From the NCBI GenBank assembly GCA_029168955.1, contig JAPDOI010000378.1, positions 310,001 to 374,000 of the forward strand: a stretch of 64,000 nt of DNA. The letters are read 5' to 3'. Made by a program: the position numbers and the translations under genes. The stretch comes from Aplectana chamaeleonis. Taxonomy: Eukaryota > Nematoda > Chromadorea > Rhabditida > Cosmocercidae. Of the stretch, positions 34,901-43,949 are shown one piece after another; positions within the stretch are counted from its first letter, which is position 1, and the number at the start of each line of letters is the position of its first letter. Below the pieces are notes generated by a model. The model ran no database searches. It saw only the letters and a program-made list of their open reading frames with translations, and was not told the origin of the DNA.

Positions 34901-37867
34901 CTTTTGAAAACCCTCATCTTCGTAGCACATAGAAAGGCTGCTTCGTGTTTTTGTACTAGTGTTTTTTGTACAAGTGAAATTTTAGGGGATTTTTTACATT
35001 ATGATGAAGATGGTTTCTATTACGTGGTTGATCGATTGAAGGATCTCATAAAAGTGAATGGAGTTCAAGTTTCTCCATCTGAATTGGTGAGGTAGTGGAC
35101 AGTTATTGTCAGGTCTCGGCAATCGCACGTCGATCATACTTAACGTCGGCATGGATCCTAAGAATATTTTGTGTTCCGTATTGAAGGTTGGCGCAAACTC
35201 GGTGCCATATGCTGTAACATAGATGCACAGAGTTTGAGTTAAAGGCAGTGGTCGCGATAAAATATGCTTGCCTTCTTTCCCTCTCTAAAACCTGTACTGG
35301 GTTTAGAGCAGAAGGCCTACAAGAAAAAATCGCGAAAAAACTGCTCTTCTGGGCCAAATATTGATCCTGAACTTTTTTGTCTTTTGATGGTGGACGAGCC
35401 CACTCGACATCAGGCAGCGTCCATACGTGGCGAGAGCGGGCGCTCCCGCTGTTGTGCGCCTCTCGACGCTCCTCAACGCTGCCTGCAAATTAATACAGGC
35501 AAACACCCCTGCCTCGTGTTGATTCGATTGACAACATTTGATCGGGTGATCAATCGCTCGAATCGGCGCAACGACTAATGATTTCCCACGGTTTTCGACT
35601 TCCGTGGTGGGATTATGGAAAACAAGGGCAGTAGTTTTGATACAGGTTTAATGCCACCTGCTTCAGTGATGAAGCAGTAAAGCTGAAACTTGCTGCTTAT
35701 TTCGTGGTGGTGGCGCAAGCGCGCGAGAGCGAGCGGGCGAGGGCGCGCGAGAAGGAGCGCCTATGAGCGGCTAGAGAATCGTGTGCCCACGATGACCATT
35801 GATTTTGCATAATCGCACGCTCTCGCCACGTATGGACGGAGCCTCATCGGCATCGATGATCTCTAATATCAAGAACATCAGCTGGCTTGAAATTGAATTT
35901 CAATCAATGAACATTCTCCTTCGCACTCATCTAGTCAAAAACATTGACTGGAGTGCTTGCTTTCATTGGTCAACTCTTTTCATTACGTAAATTTGCATTT
36001 ATCTCTTCCTCTGAACGTCGATGATTTTTGACTGCTCGGCATGAGGCTGCGATCTTTTTTTGCTGCACTGTGCACATGTGCACGGACTGGCATCTTTGGG
36101 CCCTAGAAACTCTAATTCTAGCCCGTTTTTCACCGCTCTACCTTCATAGTTTTTCAGCTAATTTCTATCTAAGCTGATTTTCATAGTTTTTTAGATAACG
36201 TTTTTCATCGCGACCACTGCCTTTAAAGGCACAGTCCAACCTCAAGATAGTTATCCAGTTTTTCTGCTCAATTTGTAGAGAATTTCACGCTAATCACAAG
36301 GGTGTCTTTAGTATCCCTCAAAACACACTAGGTACGGAGTTATGGCCCCTCAAAGATTGTAAATTTGGACGGTGAGAATTTCATGGACGAGTTGTCTCGG
36401 GTATGCTTTCCTCGTCGTTCGGGGACTATCCTAAACGGGGGGGGGCTTTCAAGATTCAAGTCAGAAATGAAATGAACCACCTCATAGGAGTGAATGGATA
36501 ACCTGATAAAAGAAGCTTGATGCTGCTATCAATCATTGTTGTTGATGAAATTCTGTAGAAATATGTACTTGAATTGATAGCATTGTAGTTCATTTCATTT
36601 CTGACTTGAATCTTGAGTGCCCCCCCCCCCCGTTTAGAATAGTCCCGTCGTTCGCAGCCATTGCGCCGGAGCAGACCACACTGTAAAGCTAGAACGATAA
36701 TAAATGGAAGAACGTAGATTCTGATCAAAATCCATGGCGCGTCCCTATTGAGACTGAAACCCCTGAAGTGGGCGGAGCGAATGGGTGCTGATTTTGGGAA
36801 ACTCGGAGGGAACGGGAGCTCAATTTTTCTCGCTTATTCGGAAGAGTTGAGATTCCACGTTTGGCAGGCTGGCTACGCCCACCGGCTGGACCATAATATC
36901 AAATTTTATCCACGTGCTTGGACTGTGCCTTTAGAGGCAGTGTTCACGATCATTTTCGTTCCAGAGTTTTCCACTCAAAACAGAGCGTTGGTTACCAAGT
37001 GTTCCCCAATTTAAGAAGAAACAGCGAGAAACGCACTAAAACGTCTTGTTTCAGTGACATTACTCTCAGGCCTGGACTAGTTGTCCGGTAGGACGAACAC
37101 GTTCGTGGTGGTTGTCACCGATGAAAAATGGGGTTAATCGAAAATGGAAGAATATTTTAGGCGAAACAGTATTAGTTAGGATCCGAAGAAAAGAGCGGAG
37201 CAAGAAAAAGGAGAGCATTGCAAAAGGTTGGTCCACAAAAGATTTTGCTGTCACAACGAACAGTTCCTGTGAGAGTAAAAATGCGGGATGAGAGTGAAGG
37301 ATTTCGTGCCCTTCTGGTGCGTTTTTCTCAATTTCTTCGTCATTTTAGTTCTACCTGGGGGCCAAACAATAGATTTAGCGATTATTCTCAAAATCGAAGA
37401 TTATCGTGAACACTGCCTTTAACCTTCAATGGGGAACGCGAAGTATCACTAGGATTCATGCCGACTGTACATACCTATTTATCATCCCTTTAATATGAAC
37501 AACTATTTAACTACAATGCTCTAGGAGGATGTAATACTTATGAATGCCAACGTTCGGGAAGTTGGAGTTATCGGCGTTGATCATCCAGGAAGCGGTCAAG
37601 TGCCAAAAGCTTTCATTGTAGTCGACAAAGGTGTTGATGAAGAGCAAACTAAAAAAAGCGTTATGGCTTTGATCAGAGGTCAGTGATTCACTCTTTCATT
37701 TCAATTTTCCTAGTAGAAATCGAAGTTCCGCGATTGTAGCAAAACTTGCTCCAAGTAAACAGCTCCGAGGAGGAATCGAGATCGTGAAGGAGCTGCCAAA
37801 GACGAGTAGCGGGAAGGTGAAACGCAGCCAACTACGAGAATATGTGAGAAATGGCCTGGAAATGTGA
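19936..37867 (+). CDS. Acyl-CoA synthetase / 4-coumarate-CoA-ligase-like enzyme (gene 2)
   Basis: Twelve exons with unbroken phase: 19936-20121, 20208-20298, 22257-22367, 22432-22541, 22688-22914, 24910-25084, 33993-34164, 34348-34457, 34515-34653, 34986-35086, 37525-37678, 37740-37867 (TGA). About 567 residues, normal for the ANL adenylating superfamily. Members join a carboxylate to AMP and then to CoA. Motifs in order: [15 protein letters not shown]-loop [54 protein letters not shown] and, near the C-terminus, [10 protein letters not shown] with the expected catalytic Lys. The P-loop departs from the usual SSGTTGLPKGV: the Lys is Arg and the following Gly is Cys. The start could be ATG 19936, 19987 or 20044; a stop lies just before 19936. 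The C-terminus GLEM is not a standard peroxisomal signal. Substrate unknown. Introns of 57-64 nt alternate with transposon-filled ones of up to 8.9 kb. AATAAA occurs at 37997-38002. Confidence 0.93.
21063..21546 (-). mobile_element. TTAA MITE, subfamily 2
   Basis: Right flank TTAA at 21547-21550; the left flank is TTGA (21059-21062), one change from TTAA. Ends aggcagtattcacgataa and gtgaacactgcc are inverted. The interior (gcaccagaagcac, acaatcttttgtgg class, gtccaggcc) is the reverse complement of copies at 31986-32469 and 36935-37418. Inside the gene 2 intron 20299-22256. Confidence 0.8.
21637..21795. mobile_element. Palindromic MITE, 'GGGACAGGG..TACACACCG' type, copy 1
   Basis: Left arm ggacaggggctctctacaca, right arm the complement ending tgtgtagacagcccccgtcc. 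The interior (ctaattccactcgggacca, cttcgcttgcgttgagt) is shared in reverse complement with the copy at 50104-50272. In the same gene 2 intron as the TTAA MITE at 21063. Confidence 0.75.
23056..24752. mobile_element. hAT-like element of a second type (1697 bp, perfect 8-bp TSD)
   Basis: Ends CAGGGATGAGCGGAA and its complement at 24738-24752; flanks ATGAAGAT at 23048-23055 and 24753-24760, a perfect 8-bp duplication. The subterminal regions contain many copies of ggaaatcgga / aattcggaaatcgga on both sides. No transposase is visible. The interior carries a minisatellite (23310-23660). It lies in the gene 2 intron 22915-24909 between the P-loop exon and the FYHASGF exon. Confidence 0.9.
23310..23660. 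repeat. Minisatellite inside the hAT-like element, about 42-bp unit
   Basis: About eight units built around ttggcgcactcccagtag / ggcacactccaagt ... ccaacacagt, with an imperfect period of 40-45 bases. The frames open on both strands (Cys/Ala/Gly-rich) mirror the repeat and show no protein family. Confidence 0.75.
25357..26628 (-). mobile_element. Mariner transposon, inactivated (1272 bp)
   Basis: TA at 25355-25356 and 26629-26630. Inverted ends share caggttgttcaataagtttt and cgataagaaaa. On the - strand the transposase reads from [13 protein letters not shown], the helix-turn-helix region ([20 protein letters not shown]), QWVQHSL, to the first catalytic Asp block [17 protein letters not shown] frameshift follows near 25840 (CLWITCKL in place of LVDYLQTG), then another near 25720 and a stop where the second catalytic region should be. 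The C-terminal [16 protein letters not shown] block is intact in the other frame. Clearly a dead copy, within the 8.9-kb gene 2 intron. Confidence 0.95.
26759..27243. mobile_element. TTAA MITE, subfamily 1
   Basis: TTAA at 26755-26758 and 27244-27247. Ends aggcagtgtccacgataaaa and the complement ttatcgtgaacactgcct. Interior shared with 31010-31494, 31519-31981, 60777-61270 and, inverted, 61275-61750 (gacaactcgtc, agctcgcata class, ggaccataact). Intronic in gene 2. Confidence 0.9.
27250..28384. other. Intronic region with inverted minisatellite remnant
   Basis: At 27463-27590 there are five or six units like gaagccctgccgtcactgc, the reverse complement of the G-rich units found at 29938-30215. 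The remainder (to 28384) holds short inverted patches such as cgttgcgtaggaaac / gcctacgcaacg at about 28059-28088 and shows no exon. Confidence 0.5.
28385..28790 (+). repeat. Dispersed repeat, short copy
   Basis: It aligns in order with 29770-30345: cacgtgctcaa, cccacctcatag, ggcccaacag, agaaagggat, a G run, then gtgctccgtggcggtgacg, aagccaaatgatca and gctgcgctcgcc. This copy has only a few cagtga units, whereas the other copy has a long array. Confidence 0.7.
29770..30345 (+). repeat. Dispersed repeat, copy with expanded G-rich minisatellite
   Basis: Same backbone as 28385-28790. Its centre, 29938-30215, is expanded into two adjoining arrays: about five units of ggggccgtgacgtcagtgct, then about seven units of gcttcagggcagtgacgggg with G runs of 4-10. 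On the + strand this is dense in G4-forming runs. Confidence 0.8.
30346..31005. other. Intronic AT-rich stretch with nothing recognised
   Basis: Between the minisatellite repeat and the first MITE of the 31 kb cluster. No exon, TIR or repeat unit could be recognised. Confidence 0.5.
31010..31494. mobile_element. TTAA MITE, subfamily 1 (first of a cluster of three)
   Basis: TTAA at 31006-31009 and 31495-31498; ends aggcagtgttcacgatgaaa and cgtgaacactgcct. Interior text cggacaactcgtccaccatg and ccataacttgattccc matches 60777-61270 closely. Only 16 bases separate it from the next copy. In the long gene 2 intron. Confidence 0.92.
31519..31981. mobile_element. TTAA MITE, subfamily 1 (second of cluster)
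   Basis: TTAA at 31515-31518; the right TTAA (31982-31985) is shared with the next element. Ends aggcagtgttcacgaaggaa and cgtgaacactgcct. The left third differs from the neighbour at 31010, while the right part (gacaactcgtccac, ggacatcattagaatcagca) is the same. Confidence 0.9.
31986..32469. mobile_element. TTAA MITE, subfamily 2 (third of cluster)
   Basis: It abuts the previous copy through one TTAA (31982-31985) and ends at TTAA 32470-32473. Ends aggcagcgttcacgatgatt and cgtgaacgctgcct. The interior matches 36935-37418 (acaatgcgttggccacc, ttggatgaacatg, gtgcccttctggtgcg). Confidence 0.92.
32510..33745 (+). mobile_element. Second, unrelated mariner remnant (pseudogenised)
   Basis: On the + strand, over several frames: [20 protein letters not shown] (mariner N-terminal helix-turn-helix), then after a non-homologous stretch (about 32790-33260) [67 protein letters not shown] and [17 protein letters not shown]. 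These are the ordered catalytic blocks of mariner transposases in the MAR/SETMAR-like group. Frameshifts and stops occur throughout and the end repeats are not recognisable. The family differs from the mariner at 25357. Confidence 0.85.
35243..36222. mobile_element. TTAA MITE, 'GGCAGTGGTCGCG' subfamily, with a nested palindrome
   Basis: Ends aggcagtggtcgcgataaa and tcatcgcgaccactgcct; TTAA 35239-35242 and 36223-36226. The interior matches 46721-47258 (tgatctctaatatcaagaac, aatttcaatcaatgaac). A further palindromic insert of about 420 bp at 35419-35837 begins gtccatacgtggcgagag and ends with its complement; the 46.7 kb copy lacks it. Confidence 0.88.
36227..36930. mobile_element. TTAA MITE, 'GGCACAGTCCAA' subfamily, with a nested palindrome
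   Basis: It shares TTAA 36223-36226 with the element on its left and TTAG 36931-36934 (a decayed TTAA) with the one on its right. Ends aggcacagtccaacctc and cttggactgtgcct. A nested palindrome at 36431-36637 has arms ctaaacggggggggg / ccccccgtttag plus ttcaagtcagaaatgaaatg; the related copies at 3681 and 18204 lack it. Confidence 0.88.
36935..37418. mobile_element. TTAA MITE, subfamily 2 (third of the 35-37 kb array)
   Basis: Ends aggcagtgttcacgatcatt and ttatcgtgaacactgcct, right TTAA at 37419-37422. The interior agrees with 31986-32469 and, inverted, with 21063-21546. Confidence 0.92.
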
Positions 37868-38196
37868 CAGAATTCAGTTACAGGCGTGAGAATGGAGTTG
37901 TCCATAATTCGAGCATTTATGAAGTAAGAAATGAAATTTAATTTTGACAGTTCGCTCATGGTCGCACATTTCTTTTCCTTTCATGATTTTCAGATCAATA
38001 AACGAATAAACGCACAATTCTTATTTTACTGCTCCAGAAAAATTTAATGTGTGTGCTCGTTACGAGTCTGACATTCAGCTCTCTTTTCTTTCCAAAGGCT
38101 AGTGTATATTTGTTCGCGGTGGTTGTTCAGGTACAGGTAAAAGGAAAATTGGAAAAGAGCTGTGAATCTTAGGAACTAACAAAATACATAAAAAAA

Positions 38197-38504
38197 TGTA
38201 TAGTCTACAGCAATGGAAGTAGGACCTGGTGAGGTTGCGGACTCATCCTAACATACGGTGGTTTGTTAGTGGTATCACTCATTTTTCCGAAACAGCTGTG
38301 ATAGATTGGTGAGTCTGTGTTTTCACCGATATGACTACAACTCTGTAAGCAATGAAAACAGGTGAAAATGTGAGAGTGGAAATAAAAACTCGGCGACCAA
38401 TCTTAGTTATTTCGAAAAAATGAGTGATGACACAATCAGATTACAGTATCTTAGGAAGAGTCCGCAACCTCACCAGGTCCTACTTCCACTGCTGTAGACT
38501 ATGT
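38197..38504. mobile_element. Palindromic MITE (about 300 bp)
   Basis: Arms atagtctacagcaatggaag, taggacctggtgaggttgcg, gactcatcctaa on the left and the complement on the right (ttaggaagagtc ... gtagactat). Inner pairing also occurs: cactcatttttccgaaa against tttcgaaaaaatgagtg. The flanking TA on both sides is consistent with a Tc1/mariner-type insertion. Confidence 0.8.
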
Positions 38505-38883
38505 AAGTCACACATACGCGCAGCCGAAAATGGTTGGGTTGTATGAGGTTGTTAAGAAATGAATTTGAAGCAAACGTGGAAACAGTTTAGGGAAGTAATT
38601 ATGTTTAACTACTAGTATGAGCATAGAACGATAAAAATCCGTCGCCAAATCGAAGTGAACGAATTTCCTCTTGCCCGTGACCGTATGATCAAATATGGTA
38701 TATGTAGAGTTCGCGCAATCATTTTAGTCTGATTTATGGACGGGGCTGCGACAGTAGATCACCACGCGTGAATCGAAACCCCATTCTCCAGTGAAGCCTC
38801 CAACCCCGCATGGCCAGGCGCCTGGTCCATGCGTCAGACTAAAGCGAAAACGGGAACCATACATCGTTCGAATCTTCGTCTAT

Positions 38884-40111
38884 CTTACAAGGGAATCACT
38901 ATAAGTCTCAGTAACCATTCCAAATGGAATATACTTATCTAGAACCACTTTCGGACGAGAAGTCCGAATATGCTCATCGCAGCTGCCTAGACCCACTCTG
39001 AAAGAAGTTATAGGCGTTCTTTCTTCGTTTTTCGTACCTCATGTACCCTCCAAAAAGCACATTATTTTTACGAAAATCCGGACGCGGACCTCATAATCGT
39101 TTTCAGTTACCAAAACTACCCCACTAGGCAAAGTTTGGGTGAAAGAACATTTTCCAAACTTTGCGCAGACTGAGAGCATTTTGGACTTTTACGGATTTTC
39201 GGTTGGGCGTTTGTTTATATCAATTAAAGGGCTCTCGAAGCGTTTTAGAGAAATATTCCAGATTTGACTTAAAATTCGCTCTGGGGGGTTTTGGGGTGCT
39301 GATCACGAATCTGAGGTTCATTTGTCATTTTTCCTACGTTTTCGAATGAATTTGTTCAAAGCTTCCCACCGGCAGAAAAAATGATGGCAAAATCGACTTT
39401 TGAAGATTTCCGGAATGTGGCGACATATGTGGCTCATATCGTTTTTCTGGGGGGTATTTGGAGTGCTCAACACTAATCTGATGTCAGTTTATCGATTTTT
39501 GACAGCTTACGGTAGATGTATACGGTAGTTTGGTCAAAGTCTCAGATTTGTCTCAAAGTTTCTATGTTGGGGTTATTTGGGGTGCTGAATTCGATGTCCA
39601 TTTGTCAATTCTCGAATAATTAAGGTAGGTTTTTCTTCCTAAATGGCATGTTACCTACCGTAACCTACGGTAAACCTTAAAATTTCGACAAGCGAGCACC
39701 AGATTCGTGTTCAGCACCCCAGATTACCCCAACATGCATGTTTTTAGCAAAATCCGAAAAAAAAATTGAAAAACACCCTAAAAATCCCATGGGTGGGGTA
39801 CACTCACATAACGCCGGCATGGATAGGAAGAGACTTTGCGTTCACTGTTGAAGGTTGGCGCAAGTTCTTTGCCATATGCTATAACATAGGTGCATCGAGT
39901 TTGCGCCAACCTCCAATTGGAAACGCAAAGTCTCTTCAGGATCCATGCCGATGTTACCTTGCCGCGGAACTTTGAAAACGCTTATAACTTCGTTCAGAGT
40001 GGATCTAGGTAGCTGCGATAAGCATATTCGGACTTTTCGTCCGAAAATGGTTCTAGGAAAGTACATTTCATTCGGAATGGTTACTATGACTTATAGTGGT
40101 TCCCTTGTTAG
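38884..40111. mobile_element. Long-TIR element, copy A
   Basis: Terminal inverted repeats of about 135 bp: left cttacaaggga, ccattccaaatggaat, gtccgaatatgctcatcgca, ttataggcgtt; right the reverse complement ending tcccttgttag. Between them are AT-rich blocks such as tggggtgctgatcacgaatc and the palindromic MITE 39800-39955. No transposase seen. A second copy lies at 57833-59411. Confidence 0.85.
39800..39955. mobile_element. Palindromic MITE, intact copy (about 155 bp)
   Basis: Arms cggcatggataggaagagac, tttgcgtt, ttggcgcaa and the complement ttgcgccaacct, aacgcaaagtctcttc, atgccg. It is the uninterrupted relative of the split copy at 35133-37475 and is nested in the long-TIR element. Confidence 0.85.
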
Positions 40112-40661
40112 AGAGTTTATCGTTACTTGAAAAACTCGACCTGCTTCGAATTTTCTATCAAATCTAAAGAAAGTTTTTGACACCGAAAACCCCCCGTTAC
40201 CCTTGGTTCCCTTCATAATATCCAGAGGTGCCTTCATTATCAAACGGCCTTAAAGCCCCAACTTCATGTTAACATGCGCACTGTATGATCTAATGAAAAT
40301 TCTCCCGTCAATTATCAACCATTTTTGTCCAAAAATCATAAAAAATAATCGTATAAATCGACATTGTGAACGAATGCTCGACAACTGAAAAAATCAAAAT
40401 CATAGAATAGGACACTGTCTGATTACTTGAAACTGAAGTTAGGTGCCCCATAGTTTCTTGGGTGCTTCTCTGCATCACATTTCCGCTCCGCAATCGCGTA
40501 TCGAGACGCTTCGCGGCCGCACGCGCTCGAGCCGGACGTGATTCCAGCGTCGCAGCTGATCAGCTGATTGTAGGTGTTTTTTTTCGTTTACTTTAATATT
40601 CTTGGTTTCTTCTGTGACTAAACCCGTCCATCTGTGTTTCTTCATATATTGAAGTGTTATA

Positions 40662-41119
40662 CAGTACCGAGCAATTTTTTTGCAAAGAAAGCGTTTTACA
40701 GGTTTTTTTTGCGCTCACAAAGCGCCGAAACGCCTTCAAAGTGGTCCAATTTCAATTCTGAAGTCATTTCTAGATTGCGTTCATTGAGTCATTTACGATA
40801 GTGCTACAAAATGATGAATTCAGCTCCAGAACTCCATCGAAAATTGCATATTTGCACCACAAAATCCTCCATTGTGAACTGATCAGACGGTCATGATAGC
40901 AAAAATCTATCATGTTTTGGCCTGTGATTGATGTAAACTTCGAAAGGAAATACCTATTTTTCAACAAAATACCGGAGTCAGAGGGGCCGAATAGGCTCCC
41001 GCCGCTGAAAGGCGTGGCAGCATGCACTGGAGGAGTATCGATTATGCGGCGCCGCACGATCGATCCCCCTCCATTGCATGCTGCCGCGGCGCCTTTCAGC
41101 GGCGGGAGTCTATTCGGCC
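40662..41119. mobile_element. Left part of a Tc1-type MITE carrying a foldback insertion
   Basis: From TA 40660-40661, cagtaccgagcaa, gcaaagaaagcgtttt and further text align with the full element at 57188-57779. The alignment stops at about 40978 (ataccggagtcagagg). A GC-rich palindrome then begins (cgaataggctcccgccgctg, aaaggcg and complement, 40980-41119), itself cut at its right end by the hAT-like element. Confidence 0.75.
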
Positions 41120-43434
41120 CAGGGCTGGGCACACGTCCCGGCATGGCGATTCTGAATATGCACCCCCGCTTAGCTTGGTAATTTTTAGGCATCCCCTAAT
41201 GGGAAATCGAAATCGGCTGTTTTCCGAATAGATGGACAGCCATGATCTTGACTTCCTGATTTTGATAAACAAGAATATAAAAAAAGCACTGAATAGAGAA
41301 AATTCCGAAAATGGCAACAAAAAGGGTAGTGTAATTTCTGAACTTCAAAACAACCCCATGAGGAAAATTTGTTAGAAAGACGGTAAGTTATGACAAAAGA
41401 TAAAACATTTTTCAATACGAAACAATTGAACAATTACCAACAACAGAACTACTACTATTGCGATAATTAATGTTTCCTGTCGAATGTTTTCATAAACCTA
41501 CGAAGGATTAGTTAATCCGTGTTTGATTGTTCTGATGTGGAAATCAGAACTATTTTGTGTTGTGGAACAATGTTAGGATTCATGTGATTCGTAGGGAGTA
41601 GAAAACCCGAGTTTTACCCTCCTAGAATGCCGCTATCCCTTTAAAAATCGGCTTGCCGTGCGATACGGTGTTTTTACGCAGCTACACAGCGCACACGGGA
41701 ATGGACGCGCACACAATATTAATAAAAAATGTATTTTATTACAGAACGGGGAGGAGAAAAGGATTGAAACTGAAGGAAATGAAATATGGTAAAGGTACTC
41801 TATTCTGGATGTACCCACTTTAGAAATTTAATGTAAATAAACAAAGTTAGAGCGGGTGTAAATATTTAGCCGTGATAAGGTTCATTCAAACGAACCTAGT
41901 TGATCAAAACTAGCATTAAACTGAGAGCAAAGGACATTGTGAGAAAGAGGAGAATCTGGCAAACATTTTAGCATCAATGGGACCGGTTTTTAATGTGATT
42001 TAAGGACCTTAAATCTCGTCCCGGTTTTACCCCGAAAACCGGGACAAAACCGGGACGAGTTTTAAGGTTCTTAAATCACATTGAATATCAAACCTATTGC
42101 TATTAAAATGTTTGCCAGATTCTCCTCTTTCTCTCAATGCTCTTAGTTCTCATGTTTATGGGTGTTTTTAATCAACTAGGTTCATTTGAATGAACCTTAT
42201 CACGTCCAAAAAATTCACTCCGCTCCAACTTAGTTTGTTTACATTAAATTTCTATACTGGGTACATTGAAAGAATCCTATTTCTGCCTCCTTCCATTTAC
42301 TCCAGTTTCAATCATTTTCTCCGCCCCGTTCTGTAATAAAATACATTTTTTAATTAATATTGCGTGCGCGTCCACTCCAGTGCGCGTTGTGTAGCTGCGG
42401 ACAAACACCATATCGCACGGCTAGCCTAGTCTACGAGAGATTGCTGCACTCAACGTGGATAAAACTCGGGTTTTTATGTACAGGGTACTTCTCAATGAGG
42501 AGGACACCGTCATTCGCTTCTTTCTTAGTAACTTGCAGTCTTCAATTTTCGCAATTGGCTCTCTTATTAAGTCACATCCTCATGAATCTATTGACTAGTT
42601 GCGATACTGACTGTGATATCTGTACTTTTAAACTGTTGAAATAAATCCTAGCCTGCTCGGAGGAGTCCAGGCGGAGTAAGCAGCGGAGCGGTCGGTCATG
42701 GCAAAGTATAACAGTGATAAGAAGATTTTGACATGATAAGCCCGATAAGCCTTGCTTCGACCGGCTCAAAATGAGCGACCTAGGCTATATAGTGGAGTCC
42801 ACCAAGAGTGTCTCATTTACTTATCAATAAGAAGCGGTCGGCTGGGGATCAATGTGCATGAATCATGCACAAGCACGCTCGATACCGATTTAGCGAGAGT
42901 GGTTGTGCTGCAACGAGTTTCATGTTCATTGATCTCCAATCGACCGCTTCTCGCTGATAAGTAAATGGGACACTATTGTTGGACTCCACTGTACATCAGT
43001 TCGCTAATCTTTTTTTGAACTTGAATGATAGTTTTCCTGGGCGCTGTCTTAGTATCTTTGCCTCGAATTGGTAGCCACCCGCGTAATCAATGAACGTTGC
43101 ATCAAAGAAACATGACACCACATCAATCCTTACTTGCTACAAGATAACGGAGTAGTGTTCACTCCTTCATCGAAACAAACTTTGACAGCAACTATGAATT
43201 ATTGCGAACACAACCTGCATATCTATCAATAATTTGAATTCTTTTAGTGTTCGACTCAAAAAGCGGGAAAAAAGATATCACAAATCAGAAGAATAGTGCG
43301 TATTATTTTTTTCCTGGATTTCGACAGAACATGTTCTTTTTTTTGGTGTTCGGTTTAGGCACCCCCCTTTGCCCTCTCTGCAACGTCTAATATGCACCCC
43401 CCCTAAGGTTACCCGGGACGCGTGCCCAGCCCAG
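41120..43434. mobile_element. Non-autonomous hAT-like element, copy 2 (2315 bp, perfect 8-bp TSD)
   Basis: Same ends as 5918-7990 (CAGGGCTGGGCACACGTCCC) and near-identical interior, including the long palindrome (about 41600-42510). Flanked by ATTCGGCC at 41112-41119 and 43435-43442. It is longer than copy 1, mainly because of a 202-bp MITE at 42790-42991. No transposase. It has split the GC-rich foldback: the remainder ccctctatag resumes at 43443. Confidence 0.92.
42790..42991. mobile_element. 202-bp palindromic MITE nested in hAT-like copy 2
   Basis: Ends tagtggagtcca and tggactccactg, flanked by TA (42788-42789, 42992-42993). Arms include catttacttatca / tgataagtaaatg and agaagcggtcg / cgaccgcttct. 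The empty site is directly visible in copy 1 (ggctatacatcag near 7540), which lacks the insert. Confidence 0.92.
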
Positions 43435-43446
43435 ATTCGGCCCCTC

Positions 43447-43945
43447 TATAGCCCTAGTTATACACCAGCGGAATGAAAACGTCTCGCGATGACATTGCCG
43501 CCGCTCGCTGCGTGAATCAGAGACTCGTCAGCAATGTTGCGTCTTTGGCGTCTTTGACGCAATACTGCAGACAAAAAATTTCCAGGTGTTTTCATGGTAT
43601 TTTATCGGTTTTTTCGCTTCTGACAGTTTTTAATTGCAGAATATCACTAATAATCAATTCCTCTCGTCATAACAGTGCTCGTTATGTCGTTTTGGTAATG
43701 TTTTAACAATTTTAAATCTGAAAAATAATCAGCCGGTGGAAATTGGCAAATTTCCAACAGGGCAGGTACCGCAAGGATACCGTATACGGTGCCGCGGCGT
43801 GTATAACTGCTCTGTGCGGCCTTCCGGCGCGTTTTTCTGCGACCACTGTTCCTTTTGGCATGCCTGAGCACAGTTAGGGCGCATATAAGTGGCAGTTGTC
43901 TTGCTATTTCCGCAGCGTCCCGCCGGTGTATAACTGGGGCCTATA
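43447..43945. mobile_element. Candidate TIR element next to the foldback
   Basis: Left tatagccctagttatacacc, right ggtgtataactggggcctata, inverted. The interior is unannotated and carries a GC-rich end (gtgcggccttccggcgc). Not seen elsewhere in the window, so the call rests on the terminal repeats alone. Confidence 0.5.
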
Positions 43946-43949
43946 CGCG

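Larger units (their letters stand above)
35133..37475. mobile_element. Palindromic MITE split by three TTAA MITEs
   Basis: The left half at 35133-35238 (ggcatggatcctaagaata, gaaggttggcgcaaact, ccatatgctgtaacatag) and right half at 37423-37475 (ccttcaatggggaacgc, aggattcatgccga) together match the uninterrupted palindromic MITE at 39800-39955. The break is at TTAA (35239-35242 and 37419-37422). Lies in the gene 2 intron 35087-37524. Confidence 0.85.
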
